NCBI RefSeq assembly: GCF_030689645.1
Contig: NZ_JAUYFU010000005.1
Location: forward strand, 1-64,000
Direction of reading: 5' to 3'
Length of the DNA stretch: 64,000 bases
Source of the DNA: Humidesulfovibrio sp.
Lineage (GTDB): Bacteria > Desulfobacterota > Desulfovibrionia > Desulfovibrionales > Desulfovibrionaceae
The notes under the pieces were generated by a model. It searched no databases and had not been told where the DNA came from. It worked only from the letters and a program-made list of their open reading frames with translations. Position numbers and translations under genes: made by a program. Position 1 is the stretch's first letter. The number at the start of each line of letters is the position of its first letter. Shown piece after piece: positions 1-8,453 of the stretch.

Positions 1-2175
1 CTGTCGGAGACCATCAACCACAGTGTGGAGGGGAAGCTTCTGGTTGCCATGCTTCCCTTGCTGGACGGAACCCGCAGCGAAGACGATATCGCGGAGGAAC
101 TCTCCGGCCAGTTCGAGCTGCCCGAGATATACTATCAGCTCATCCACCTGAAACAGAAGGGAATGACTGAAACGGTTCCCAGCCAGGAAGCGCCAGCAAG
201 GGATGTTTTTCATGCTCGACTGGGCGGCGACCCTGCCTCGCTCGCCACGCCCCAGCGTATCAGCGTCACCGCCATTGGGGGGTTAGACCCGCAGCTCGTG
301 GCTGACAGGCTTTTGCGCATGGATTCCTTTCAGGTCGGTGTTGCGCACTGGCAATCCACCACACTGGACGATAATTCCCTTTGGATCGTGCTCACGCCCG
401 GATATCTTGAGCCGGAGCTTGCCGAATTCAACAGCAAGGCTTTGGAAGCAGGCGCACGCTGGATACCTTTCAAGCCGTACGGCATCGAACCTTGGATCGG
501 TCCGCTGGTTGATCCTGGCGAGACCGCCTGCGTGGAATGCCTGCTCCACCGTTTGCGCGGGCACCGCGTCCGTGAAATGCAGATCGCCCATGAAAAAGGC
601 CTGCCGCCTCGCCTGTCCCAGGGCAGCACCAAGGCCTCACTGGATGCGGCCTGCGGCTTGCTCGGCCTGGAATTGGAAAAGGTCATTTCTGGCAGTCCCC
701 ACGCTTGCATCAACAAGGGTGTCGTGACCATCAATCTCCAGGCATTGGAAACCCGCTGTCATGAGTTGGTCCGGCGTCCCCACTGCCCGGCCTGCGGCGA
801 CGCGGTTGAAAACACGCTGACAGGCCTGCCTGAAATGGATTTCACGCTGACCCACCAGCCCAAGGCCGACTACAATGACGGCGGCGAGCGCATCAAGGCC
901 GCAGCAGAGACCATGCGTTTATTCGAGAAACGCATCAGTCCCATTACCGGCGAGGTCGGCGAATTGGGCGTCTTGGATAATGTTCCTGAATTCTTCGGCC
1001 GGGCAGTCCGCTCTTCCTGGGCCACACTCAACAGACACAAGGCCGATGCAAGCCTGGGACGTCTCGAACCGGTCGGCGCAAGCGCAGGCAAGGGGCGCAG
1101 CGAGACACAAGCCCGGACCAGCGCCCTGGGCGAGGCCCTGGAGCGGTATTGCTCCCAGCATTTCGGGTACGAGCCGCGCTTCAGAGCCTCTTATGCGGGC
1201 ATCAAGGACAAGGCCGTGCACCCCCTGGAACTCAACCAGTTCACGGACAGCCAATACGACAACCGCGAGGAATGGGCCAAACGCGCCGCCACCGGACGCG
1301 TGCCCGAACGTTTTGACGACAATGCGCCAGTGGACTGGACACCGGCCTGGTCCCTGACCAACAACCGCTGGAAGTACGTCCCGTCTGCATACATGTATTA
1401 CGACTACCCAAGGGAAGGCGGCGGAAGCTTTGCCAATGGCGATTCCAACGGTGTCGCTGCGGGCAACTGCGTGGAAGAAGCGATCATCCAGGGGTTCATG
1501 GAACTGGTGGAGCGCGATGGCGTGGCCCTGTGGTGGTACAACATGCTTCAGCGTCCCTGCCTGGATCTGCCGACCTTTGGCAGCGCTTTCGCCATGGAAG
1601 CCGTCGAGGGGTTGAAGCGCCACGACCACACGCTGCATGTCCTCGACCTGACCACGGATCTCGGCATCCCGGTCTTCGCCGCTGTGGGGTTGCATGCGTC
1701 CGACCCGGATGCGGAACCGCTTTTGGGATATGGCGCCCACTTTGATGCCCGCATCGCCCTCGACCGGGCCATAAGCGAAGTTGGGCAATCCTGGGACGCG
1801 TCCATTCTTTTAAGCCCAAACACAATCAATCGCAACGTGACAGGGCGCAATCTCTCCACAGAGCCCTTCCTTCGTCCTCACCAGGACGCGCCGCGAACTC
1901 CCCTCACTGCGTTCACCAATCTCGCGACCAACGACTTCCTCTCAGATGTTCAACAGTGTGTCGCTCTTCTGGACAATCTGGGCCTCGAAATGCTCATGGC
2001 CGACCTGACCCGCCCGGAGGTGGGACTGTCGGTGGTGCGGGTCATGGTCCCAGGCCTGGTTCACTTCTGGCCACGCCTTGGCGCCAAGCGGCTTTATGAA
2101 GCTCCTGTCAAACTGGGATGGCTGGACGCTCCCAAGGTTGAAGCCGATCTCAATCCGGTTCCCTTTTATGCATAG
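1..2175 (+). CDS. YcaO cyclodehydratase fused to TOMM leader-binding domain (5' end missing)
   Basis: The reading frame is open to the first base of the window, so the start lies upstream; 724 residues are visible. The N-terminal third resembles the TOMM precursor leader-binding (SagC/E1-like) domain: a winged-helix-like start (VEGKLLVAMLPLLDG), then two Cys pairs, CVEC near residue 177 and CPAC near residue 262, that probably bind zinc. The C-terminal part is a YcaO domain with the ATP-site block SNGVAAGNCVEEAIIQG followed by ELVERDG. Fused C-D proteins use ATP to cyclise Cys, Ser or Thr of a peptide to azolines. The tail ends NPVPFYA, a short proline-containing end rather than a clean PxPxP. 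The SagB gene follows after 9 bases. Family assignment is firm; the peptide substrate is unknown. Confidence 0.88.
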   Translation: MSETINHSVEGKLLVAMLPLLDGTRSEDDIAEELSGQFELPEIYYQLIHLKQKGMTETVPSQEAPARDVFHARLGGDPASLATPQRISVTAIGGLDPQLVADRLLRMDSFQVGVAHWQSTTLDDNSLWIVLTPGYLEPELAEFNSKALEAGARWIPFKPYGIEPWIGPLVDPGETACVECLLHRLRGHRVREMQIAHEKGLPPRLSQGSTKASLDAACGLLGLELEKVISGSPHACINKGVVTINLQALETRCHELVRRPHCPACGDAVENTLTGLPEMDFTLTHQPKADYNDGGERIKAAAETMRLFEKRISPITGEVGELGVLDNVPEFFGRAVRSSWATLNRHKADASLGRLEPVGASAGKGRSETQARTSALGEALERYCSQHFGYEPRFRASYAGIKDKAVHPLELNQFTDSQYDNREEWAKRAATGRVPERFDDNAPVDWTPAWSLTNNRWKYVPSAYMYYDYPREGGGSFANGDSNGVAAGNCVEEAIIQGFMELVERDGVALWWYNMLQRPCLDLPTFGSAFAMEAVEGLKRHDHTLHVLDLTTDLGIPVFAAVGLHASDPDAEPLLGYGAHFDARIALDRAISEVGQSWDASILLSPNTINRNVTGRNLSTEPFLRPHQDAPRTPLTAFTNLATNDFLSDVQQCVALLDNLGLEMLMADLTRPEVGLSVVRVMVPGLVHFWPRLGAKRLYEAPVKLGWLDAPKVEADLNPVPFYA

Positions 2176-2184
2176 CAGACAACA

Positions 2185-3528
2185 ATGAGTATCCAGATAC
2201 AATACAGATTGCAGAGCACGGTGGATGTGTACGAATCCGCCAAGGGAATCGCTCTTGTTTCCACGGTGACCGGCAAGGCGTTCTCGCTGGGATTGAACGC
2301 GGCTCCCATGGCCAAGGCACTTCAATCCGGCTGGCTGACCGAGGATGAAGCAGCGGGAAAGACGAACGATTTGAGCCAAGGGTATTTCGCGCTCATCACG
2401 ATGCAGAAGACGGGGATGCTGGATGCCCGAATGGTGAAGGGAGAGAGCGTCTTGTTTTCCGTCTCGCCTTCCCCAGAGGAATCTGCATTCACGGGGCAGA
2501 TTGCGTCCGGCATAACGTATCAATTGAACCGATATGCTTACCTGCGTCAGGATAATGGCTGTCTGCTTTTGGAAAGCCCGCTCACTCCGTCTCGAATCGC
2601 TGTTCATGACGGGAAGCTGGCCGGGATGCTGCACCATCTCTGTGCCGGCCTGCGTTTAGACATCGCGGGTGAGGACGCCAAAGTATTCTTGTCTGCTCTG
2701 ATTGCCTTGGGAATCGCTGAGCCTGCCGGGGTGGATAATGAAAACAGCCCGATGCAGTTCTGGCAATTCCATGACCTCCTGTACTACGCCCGAACCCTCC
2801 ACGGGAAAACCACATATACCATTGGCGCCACGTACCGCTTCCACGGCAAACGGCCATCACTCCCGGCCATCAGGAAGCCTCTCTCAGATGACGTCATCGC
2901 ACTGCCTGCGCCAACCGCCCTCCTGTCAGAGCAACTCGGTCGTCCCTTTTCCGAAGTATTGGGCAAGCGAGAATCACGCCGGGAATTTTCCGACGAGCCT
3001 TTGACCCTGGAAGAACTAGGAGCCTTTCTCTATGCCGCCGCCAGAATAAAGAGAGAGCTGGCCGAACCTGAGCAGGACGATGCTGTCACGATGCGCCCCT
3101 CCCCGAGCGGCGGTGCACGCCATGCCTTGGAAATCTACCCACTCGTAAGGCACTGTACAGGCCTCAGCCCCGGAGGCTATCACTACGACGCCTTGAATCA
3201 TCGGCTTGAGAGAGTTCCGGGGAATGAAGAAATGATTGGAACACTCCTGGAAGAAAACCCCTTCGAATTCCTCGGCGGCAATTCGCCCCAGGTCACCTTT
3301 AATATTGCGGCCCGCATAGGCCGAACGGCCTGGAAGTATGAATCGATTGCCTTTAAGCTCATCAATCAGGACATGGGCTGCCTGTACCAGACCTTATACC
3401 TGGTCGCCACGGCCCTCGGGTTGTCGCCATGTGCCCTCGGCTCGGTGAACACCGACCAACTTGGCAAGGCGCTGGGGATCGATTGGCGTGAAGAGCCATT
3501 CATCGGCGCCTTCACTTTAGGGAAATAA
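2185..3528 (+). CDS. SagB/ThcOx-family azoline dehydrogenase
   Basis: This 447-residue protein has a nitroreductase-like C-terminal half. The motif ESRREFSDEPLTLEELGAFL (about residue 260) is the usual entry to the SagB/ThcOx fold, and a nitroreductase-type end (LGLSPCALGSVN, then IGAFTLGK) follows. Members of the family use FMN to oxidise azolines, made by YcaO enzymes, to thiazoles or oxazoles. The first roughly 230 residues form an extra N-terminal region common in long SagB proteins, with no motif I recognise. The gene starts 9 bases after the YcaO gene, and its stop codon overlaps the ATG of the peptidase gene (TAATG), so the three genes form one translationally coupled operon. Its presence suggests the final product carries azoles and not only azolines. 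Confidence 0.87.
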   Translation: MSIQIQYRLQSTVDVYESAKGIALVSTVTGKAFSLGLNAAPMAKALQSGWLTEDEAAGKTNDLSQGYFALITMQKTGMLDARMVKGESVLFSVSPSPEESAFTGQIASGITYQLNRYAYLRQDNGCLLLESPLTPSRIAVHDGKLAGMLHHLCAGLRLDIAGEDAKVFLSALIALGIAEPAGVDNENSPMQFWQFHDLLYYARTLHGKTTYTIGATYRFHGKRPSLPAIRKPLSDDVIALPAPTALLSEQLGRPFSEVLGKRESRREFSDEPLTLEELGAFLYAAARIKRELAEPEQDDAVTMRPSPSGGARHALEIYPLVRHCTGLSPGGYHYDALNHRLERVPGNEEMIGTLLEENPFEFLGGNSPQVTFNIAARIGRTAWKYESIAFKLINQDMGCLYQTLYLVATALGLSPCALGSVNTDQLGKALGIDWREEPFIGAFTLGK

Positions 3529-5213
3529 TGAACGAGAATCGCATCTCAATCACGCTGCCGTCAAACGCCAACTGGCTGCGCTTTGCGCAGGACTGTCTGC
3601 ATAGATACTGCGAAATGGTCGGTTTTTCCGAGAGACTGAAAGAGATGTGCACGAGCTCCGTCCTGGAAGCCTGCGAGGAGTTGCTCAGCAAGGCGGACAA
3701 GGCAGGCATCTCCGATCCCGTCGATCTGCTGCTTGACTACAAGGGCGGAACCATTGTCATCGACATCGAATACAATTCCCGCATCCCCCTCAACCCGCTT
3801 GAGACCGGAGAGTATGAGGTTCCAGACGCCGAATCTGGCCTGGACGATCTGGACATGGACACGCTCTGGCTGCACATGATCAAACAGCGCATGGACCGGG
3901 TTCGCTTCAAGGTCAACGGCTCGCGCCACATCTTGCGCATGGTCAAGTACCACCGCGACAAGGGCAAGGAAAAGCAGGCTTGGGTCATGGGTATCAAGCC
4001 TGAGTTGCGCAAAGGACTCTTGCTGCATCTTGCTGATTCAGACACCGAGCACCCGTCCTCCACACTGCAGGCCACCGGAGTGGGCGTACTCAGGCTCGGC
4101 CCCAGCGAGACCTTCATCATCCAGAACATGGATGGAAAAACCTCGTTCCACGACCTCTACATGGCGCATATTGACGCCCTGGGCCTCACCTCGCCGGACA
4201 TGCTGGCCGGCTTGTACGAGCGGCTCGAAGCCATGGGCATGCTGGTCACCCCTGACCAAGAAGCGAAGAACAGCCGCTTTCGAAAGATCATCAGGAAATT
4301 CATTAACCCGGATATATCCATTCCAAATGCGGACGGAGTGGTCGCAGCGGTCCACCAAAAGACTCGGTTTCTCTATTCCTCGTTTGGCCTCGGTGTGCTG
4401 CTCACCATTGGCCTGTCAGGGATCATCCCGTACCTTGAGCACCACAGCCAGTTCATGCATTCCATTAAGAGCCTGGAGGAGACCTTTCTCAGCACCCCAC
4501 TGCTCATCCTGCCCGTCTATCTCCTGACGCTCATCCACGTCAGTCTGCATGAACTCGGGCATGGCGTGACGTGCAAGCACTACGGCGGCAACGTCCCACG
4601 CCTGGGCGTCATGTTCTACCTGGGGTCGTTCATCTTCTATTGCGACACCACAGCAGCCTGGAATTTCCCTGCGAAACGACATCGCTTACTCGTCTCACTG
4701 GGCGGGCCGATCATCTCGTTTGCCATCCTCGGCGCTGGACTCTGGGCAGCCGGATACTACGCCGGAACCGGCTCAATCTGGGAATCGGTATTCGTGGCCT
4801 TCAGCCTCATCAATCTGTTTGGCCTGATCATGAACTTCAACCCGTTCATCAAGATGGACGCCTACTACATGCTGCTAGACTACACAGGAATCCCCAACCT
4901 GCGGGAACGCTCCTTCAAGTTCCTTGAGCGCAAAGCTTTCGGCTGGATAGGCGTTGGCTCTGAGGATGACGTCAAAGTAACGCTGAGGGAACGCAAGATA
5001 TTCTGGTGGTACGGCATATTGGGGAGCTTGGTGACACTCATTTTCCTCGCTCTGCCAGTCCTCAACCTAAACCACCTTCTCCGTGACGGCTCAGCCTCAG
5101 GCGGGAAACTGCTTTTTGCCACACTCATCGGAGCACTCCTGTTTGTGAGTCTCGGCAACCTTGCCTATAGCAAGATCAAGGCTGTGCGGTATCGTGAGTA
5201 CAAGATTCAATAA
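3528..5213 (+). CDS. M50 membrane metallopeptidase with degenerate GHKL-like and PqqD-like N-terminal domains
   Basis: This 561-residue protein is the last gene of the TOMM operon. Residues 335-450 form a site-2-protease-type domain: HELGH at 341-345 (HExxH) and NPFIKMD ending at Asp444, the expected third zinc ligand, within several membrane segments (about 280-302, 322-342, 360-375, 387-411, 420-437 and two near the C-terminus). Residues about 180-243 look like a PqqD-type winged helix (MDGKTSFHDLY, then LYERLEAMGML). Residues 1-145 resemble an RsbW-type GHKL ATPase: SSVLEACEELL in place of the N-box and LWLHMIKQRMDRVRF in place of the last helix. The Asn that binds magnesium and the GLGL glycines are absent, so ATP binding is doubtful. 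Likely role: leader removal, export or self-protection (inference). Confidence 0.8.
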   Translation: MNENRISITLPSNANWLRFAQDCLHRYCEMVGFSERLKEMCTSSVLEACEELLSKADKAGISDPVDLLLDYKGGTIVIDIEYNSRIPLNPLETGEYEVPDAESGLDDLDMDTLWLHMIKQRMDRVRFKVNGSRHILRMVKYHRDKGKEKQAWVMGIKPELRKGLLLHLADSDTEHPSSTLQATGVGVLRLGPSETFIIQNMDGKTSFHDLYMAHIDALGLTSPDMLAGLYERLEAMGMLVTPDQEAKNSRFRKIIRKFINPDISIPNADGVVAAVHQKTRFLYSSFGLGVLLTIGLSGIIPYLEHHSQFMHSIKSLEETFLSTPLLILPVYLLTLIHVSLHELGHGVTCKHYGGNVPRLGVMFYLGSFIFYCDTTAAWNFPAKRHRLLVSLGGPIISFAILGAGLWAAGYYAGTGSIWESVFVAFSLINLFGLIMNFNPFIKMDAYYMLLDYTGIPNLRERSFKFLERKAFGWIGVGSEDDVKVTLRERKIFWWYGILGSLVTLIFLALPVLNLNHLLRDGSASGGKLLFATLIGALLFVSLGNLAYSKIKAVRYREYKIQ

Positions 5214-5291
5214 GAAATAGCCCTGTCACACAGGACGCCACAGCCTACAACGTCTCTGCAAGCCACTGTAATTTTGGCCGCAAAGCAGAGA

Positions 5292-5346
5292 TTTAAAAAC
5301 CCTCAACCTTCGGGTCATGTCGGTTCGATTCCGACCCTGAGCACCA
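5292..5346 (+). other. attR-like site: 3' half of a tRNA-Leu(UAA) gene
   Basis: The 55 bases read as an anticodon loop TTTAAAA (anticodon TAA), a 3' anticodon strand ACCCT, a class II variable arm closed by ACC-TTCG-GGT, a T arm GTCGG-TTCGATT-CCGAC, the 3' acceptor strand CCTGAGC, a discriminator A and an encoded CCA. Bases just upstream (GCAGAGA) do not pair with ACCCT, and no GCTCAGG acceptor strand is present, so the 5' half is missing. Homology begins exactly in the anticodon loop, a usual crossover point for tyrosine recombinases. A terminator follows at 5360-5398, as expected for native flank. I infer that the island lies to the left and that an intact tRNA-Leu sits beyond the window edge. 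Confidence 0.78.
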
Positions 5347-5359
5347 AGGAAACACAAAA

Positions 5360-5398
5360 CCCCGCATGCGGACGATGAAGTTCGCGACGGGGCTTTTC
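5360..5398. terminator. bidirectional terminator after the tRNA-Leu remnant
   Basis: CCCCG and CGGGG close a hairpin that extends inwards through GCGGAC pairing with GTTCGC. It is followed by CTTTT on the + strand and preceded by AAAA, which gives a T run on the - strand. It probably ended the original tRNA transcript and now also ends the convergent FapA-like gene. Confidence 0.7.
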
Positions 5399-5479
5399 CG
5401 TGGACTGGCAGAGTGTAATTCCGCCCATGCAAGCAGGGCATCTTCGGCCATGCGCCAGGATGGCCTGCGAGGGCGCGAA

Positions 5480-7492
5480 CTAGAGGCTTCCGGTGACGAT
5501 TTGCTTGTTTTTCGCGTCCCAGCTGAAAACGCATCGATCCAGCGGGCGCTCGATGTAGAGCGCGCAGCCGCCCATCTTGATGGCCACTCCGGGATACGCC
5601 GTGCCGCGAATAGCGATTCTCGCCGCAGCCACCCGCTCCAGGTGTTCCTGAGCCAACTCGGCCAGGGTGCGCTGTATCTGCCGAAGCCGGGACTCGATGC
5701 TGTCCCGCCGTCCCAACAGGTCCCTGGCCTCCTCCCGGCGCTCGCCCGGCAACCTGGCCAAGGCTACCGCCCCGTCGCCCTCTCCAACAACGAACATTGA
5801 ACGCTCCTTGAGCACCCTGAGCTCGCGCATTTCCTTGATGAGAGCGGCGATTTCCGGGGTTTCCTGGCTCAAGGCGAGGGTGGTGGACATCCCCCGCTCG
5901 GACCCGGCCTGAAAGACATCCAACCCATGAGCGCAGACTACTGTGCCTCCCATGATGCGGCCTTTGGGATCGGTGACGCGGACGCTGCCCCCGGATGTAA
6001 CGCGCGAGCCTTTGTTCGCCGTGCTGCCCACAATAGCCAGCGCCACGGTCACGTCGCCTCCGGCCTGCACGTGGGCGTTGTGTGTGTAGTTCGCGGTGAC
6101 GCAGCCGCCAGCCTGCACAAAGGCGGCCTCGTCCCCGGACATGAAGATGCCGCCGCGCACCAGGACGTCGCTTCCAGCGATGATGCGGGCGCTCTCCACC
6201 ATGCCTTCCACGAGAACCTTGCCGGGGGCCTCAACGGTGAAGCCCGAGCGCACCGTGCCGCCCACCCGCACCGAGCCTTGGCTCAGCAGAATATTTCCGG
6301 TGCCGTAGTCCACATCACCCGTCATATTGAGCAACTCGGACACGTCCAGACTCGATTTCCCGGCCAGCACCACCCCGTCGATGCGTGCGCGAAACCGCGT
6401 GCCCTCCTCCAGGGCCTCAACGCCTTTGCCCACCTGGACGCGCAGCGCTGCGCCATCACGGGACGCGACCTCCTTGCCGTAGACATCACGACCCGGAACG
6501 CCCTTGGTGGGAGGTCGCAGCCTGGCTATGTCCTGGCCCTTGCGCGCCACAGGAAATTGCCCGCGGTTGCGATAGTCCATGCGCTGGTTTTCATCCGGCG
6601 CCTCCACGCAGCCAGAACCTTCACAAATCGCTTCCAGCCAGCCAGCCGCGCCTTGCACCGGGGCCTGCCCCTGGGCCACCACAACGCCTTCAACCGCCCG
6701 GTTCTCAGCGCTGGCTTGGCCCAGCCCCCGGATGACCGCCTCCATCTGGATGCCAAAGACGATTCCCTGGCTGGACAACGCCGCAACCATCCCCTCAGGC
6801 GTAACCAGGCCGCCCAGGGCGTCCCGATGGTAGAGCGTGGCCGTGGCCTGGAGCCTGTCATCGGAGACACGCGCCAGGGGCTCCAGCTCAACGCGGCCTT
6901 CGCTCAGGCGCACAAGCCCGGCAAGCTGGGCGGTAAGCACTCCATCCCGGTCCATAGCGATGCCGCCAGCCGCAGCAATTTCACGCGGCGCGTGCTCATC
7001 AGTCGGGGGCACGGGATTTCCGCCAACATCACGGCCCGCCTGCGCGGGAACAGCCGGATGGATGCGCCCGAAGGCCTGCCCAGGAAATACGGGAAACTGC
7101 GCCGCGCCAAAGAGTTCAAACCTGGCATCCTGCGCGTTTTGGGGGCGCACACCACGGGCGATGGTAATGGCCCGGGCGTCCTGCCCTGCAAGGAGGAGCC
7201 GGACCACCTCGGCGGCGTTCTTCTCGTCCATGGGTGCCGTAACACCGGCCTCGGCAAGAAGCTGGCGCAAAAGATCCACGGACAAGGGCCTCCCCTGGCC
7301 TCGCGCCGGAAGGTAGCTGGTCACGCCGACCTTCATGCGGTCGGGGGTGCCGCCGAAGCGCACGGCAGCGTCGGCATCTGCGGCGTCGGCCATGCTTTTT
7401 CCGTCCCCATTACGAGGCTCGGCTTTGCCCTTGTCAGTCACGATGCGCACCCCTTTTCGAAGACGCTCAAGTTGGACGGCCTGCGGCGGCAT
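5480..7492 (-). CDS. FapA/DUF342 family polymer-forming protein
   Basis: This 670-residue protein matches the FapA (DUF342) family. The C-terminal half has the typical run of short beta-helix turns: GTGNILLSQGSVRVGGTV, then KVLVEGMVESARIIAGSDVLVRGG and VQAGGCVTANYTHNAHVQAGGDV. A helical, charged segment follows (about residues 555-625), then a short beta tail ending IVTGSL. The N-terminal part has the DUF342 N-domain flavour (GRDVYGKEV near 330). In other bacteria such proteins affect flagellar assembly or form bactofilin-like scaffolds; no flagellar genes are nearby, so the role here is unknown. A small unknown gene lies 33 bases upstream on the same strand and may be co-transcribed. The start is uncertain; an internal Met begins MADAADADA. 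Confidence 0.8.
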   Translation of the reverse strand: MPPQAVQLERLRKGVRIVTDKGKAEPRNGDGKSMADAADADAAVRFGGTPDRMKVGVTSYLPARGQGRPLSVDLLRQLLAEAGVTAPMDEKNAAEVVRLLLAGQDARAITIARGVRPQNAQDARFELFGAAQFPVFPGQAFGRIHPAVPAQAGRDVGGNPVPPTDEHAPREIAAAGGIAMDRDGVLTAQLAGLVRLSEGRVELEPLARVSDDRLQATATLYHRDALGGLVTPEGMVAALSSQGIVFGIQMEAVIRGLGQASAENRAVEGVVVAQGQAPVQGAAGWLEAICEGSGCVEAPDENQRMDYRNRGQFPVARKGQDIARLRPPTKGVPGRDVYGKEVASRDGAALRVQVGKGVEALEEGTRFRARIDGVVLAGKSSLDVSELLNMTGDVDYGTGNILLSQGSVRVGGTVRSGFTVEAPGKVLVEGMVESARIIAGSDVLVRGGIFMSGDEAAFVQAGGCVTANYTHNAHVQAGGDVTVALAIVGSTANKGSRVTSGGSVRVTDPKGRIMGGTVVCAHGLDVFQAGSERGMSTTLALSQETPEIAALIKEMRELRVLKERSMFVVGEGDGAVALARLPGERREEARDLLGRRDSIESRLRQIQRTLAELAQEHLERVAAARIAIRGTAYPGVAIKMGGCALYIERPLDRCVFSWDAKNKQIVTGSL

Positions 7493-7525
7493 GCCCCGCG
7501 CCAGTCCAACTGCCGACTGCGGCTG

Positions 7526-7789
7526 CTACGCCTTGTCGCCATACTTGGAAAGCGCGGCCAAACACTCGGCGCAGACATCGCCGTTGTAGCTGAGGGTCTT
7601 GCCCCACATGGTTTCCCTGCTCAGGCACATGAAGCCTTCCACCCCGACGGTGACCGCTGTCGTGGCGGCTTGGCAAAGGGACTTTGGCAGACAGATGCAG
7701 CCTTTGCCGGCGCCGGGCTTGGCTTCAAACACATGAGATTTGGCCCCGGAGCTTTTGTCCTTGGGCATTCGGAGCGTATAAATCGTCAT
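7526..7789 (-). CDS. small cysteine-containing hypothetical protein
   Basis: This 87-residue protein beginning MTIYTLRMPKDK is not recognised. It has five cysteines, in GKGCICLPKSLC, GFMCLS and DVCAECLAAL, including CxC and CxxC pairs that could bind metal. I chose this ATG because GAGAGG stands about 5 bases upstream; the frame continues further upstream, but there the sequence is low-complexity and runs into the promoter region of the divergent gene. It lies 33 bases upstream of the FapA-like gene on the same strand. Codon use fits the host. Confidence 0.6.
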   Translation of the reverse strand: MTIYTLRMPKDKSSGAKSHVFEAKPGAGKGCICLPKSLCQAATTAVTVGVEGFMCLSRETMWGKTLSYNGDVCAECLAALSKYGDKA

Positions 7790-7866
7790 GGCGCCTCTCT
7801 CTTTATGGTGTGCAGGAGCAGGGGCCGGAAACTCTGTTTCTGGACTTCTGCGCGCACCGCTGCTAG

Positions 7867-8076
7867 ATGGTGCGCATGAAAACAATAACTGGATCTCTTG
7901 TGCCCGGCAAGAAAGGTATGCTGCGTCCTATCTTCACCTGCTGCTGCAAGAACGTGATGGAAGACTACCCCCTTGCCCCCGTCGTTTCCGTGGAATGCCC
8001 CAAGTGCCAGGCCACGCAGACCTTCCGCATCGTCGAGTTCGCCCCAAAGATGTGGCGGATCAAGGCGGTCGGCTAG
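7867..8076 (+). CDS. small hypothetical protein with cysteine motifs
   Basis: This 69-residue reading frame (or 66 from the inner Met, MKTITGSL) has host-like codon use and ends just before two terminators. Cysteines occur as FTCCCKN and VECPKCQAT, spaced like a small zinc ribbon (the CxxC of CPKC plus an upstream cluster). No function can be given. It is divergent from the gene at 7526-7789. No strong ribosome binding site precedes either Met, so the start is uncertain. Confidence 0.5.
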   Translation: MVRMKTITGSLVPGKKGMLRPIFTCCCKNVMEDYPLAPVVSVECPKCQATQTFRIVEFAPKMWRIKAVG

Positions 8077-8128
8077 CCCCACCCCCGCCTAACGATGGCG
8101 ACTGCGGCTCTTGCCGCTGAAAAGAACG

Positions 8129-8164
8129 ATGGGGCCAGCCTCTTGGCCAGCCCCATTGTCTTTT
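8129..8164 (+). terminator. hairpin after the small hypothetical gene
   Basis: ATGGGG pairs with CCCCAT around an inner GGCC/GGCC region and is followed by TGTCTTTTG. It lies about 50 bases after the stop of the small + strand gene. Confidence 0.55.
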
Positions 8165-8250
8165 GTTGCGTGCGTCTTGGCACCGGCCTGAAACACGTCA
8201 GAATCCACTCGCTGCGCGGGCAACCGCAAGAACTGCTCCCCAAATGAAGA

Positions 8251-8286
8251 AGGACCGCCGGAGCGTTTGCCCCGGCGGTCCTTTTG
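8251..8286 (+). terminator. strong rho-independent terminator
   Basis: AGGACCGCCGG pairs perfectly with CCGGCGGTCCT, with a loop of about 10 bases, and is followed by TTTTG. The mirrored A-rich side is weaker, so it mainly serves the + strand gene, though it also lies just beyond the small - strand gene ending at 8328. Confidence 0.7.
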
Positions 8287-8327
8287 ATTGCAGGGAGAGC
8301 CCAAGCCTCCCCCTGCGCTTACTACAA

Positions 8328-8453
8328 TTATTTCTTTTTAATGGTTTCGACGACGGCGGTCTTCGGACGCTCCTTCGCTTCTTTCACTGGGATGAACTGT
8401 CCTGTCCCGGCGTCACGACCAATTTTGTGGCCGCTATTCTTTTTGTCTGCCAT
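8328..8453 (-). CDS. conserved 41-residue basic small protein
   Basis: This short frame encodes MADKKNSGHKIGRDAGTGQF followed by IPVKEAKERPKT and ending VVETIKKK. The core GRDAGTGQFIPVKEA...VVETIKKK is a pattern I recall from a widespread family of tiny proteins often labelled multidrug transporter without support. The protein is soluble and highly charged, with no membrane segment, so that label should not be used. AAGGAG stands 8 bases before this ATG; another in-frame ATG two codons upstream is too close to the ribosome binding site. Function unknown. Confidence 0.7.
   Translation of the reverse strand: MADKKNSGHKIGRDAGTGQFIPVKEAKERPKTAVVETIKKK

Noticed and set aside
5214..5291. Possible group I intron in tRNA-Leu(UAA)
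   Set aside because: Introns at this anticodon are known, but no 5' half of the tRNA occurs upstream and protein genes fill the space, so an attachment site explains the fragment better.
5226..5534. Reading frame on the - strand containing GAQGRNRTDMT
   Set aside because: This is the well-known false protein made by translating the reverse of a tRNA 3' end; it coincides with the tRNA-Leu remnant.
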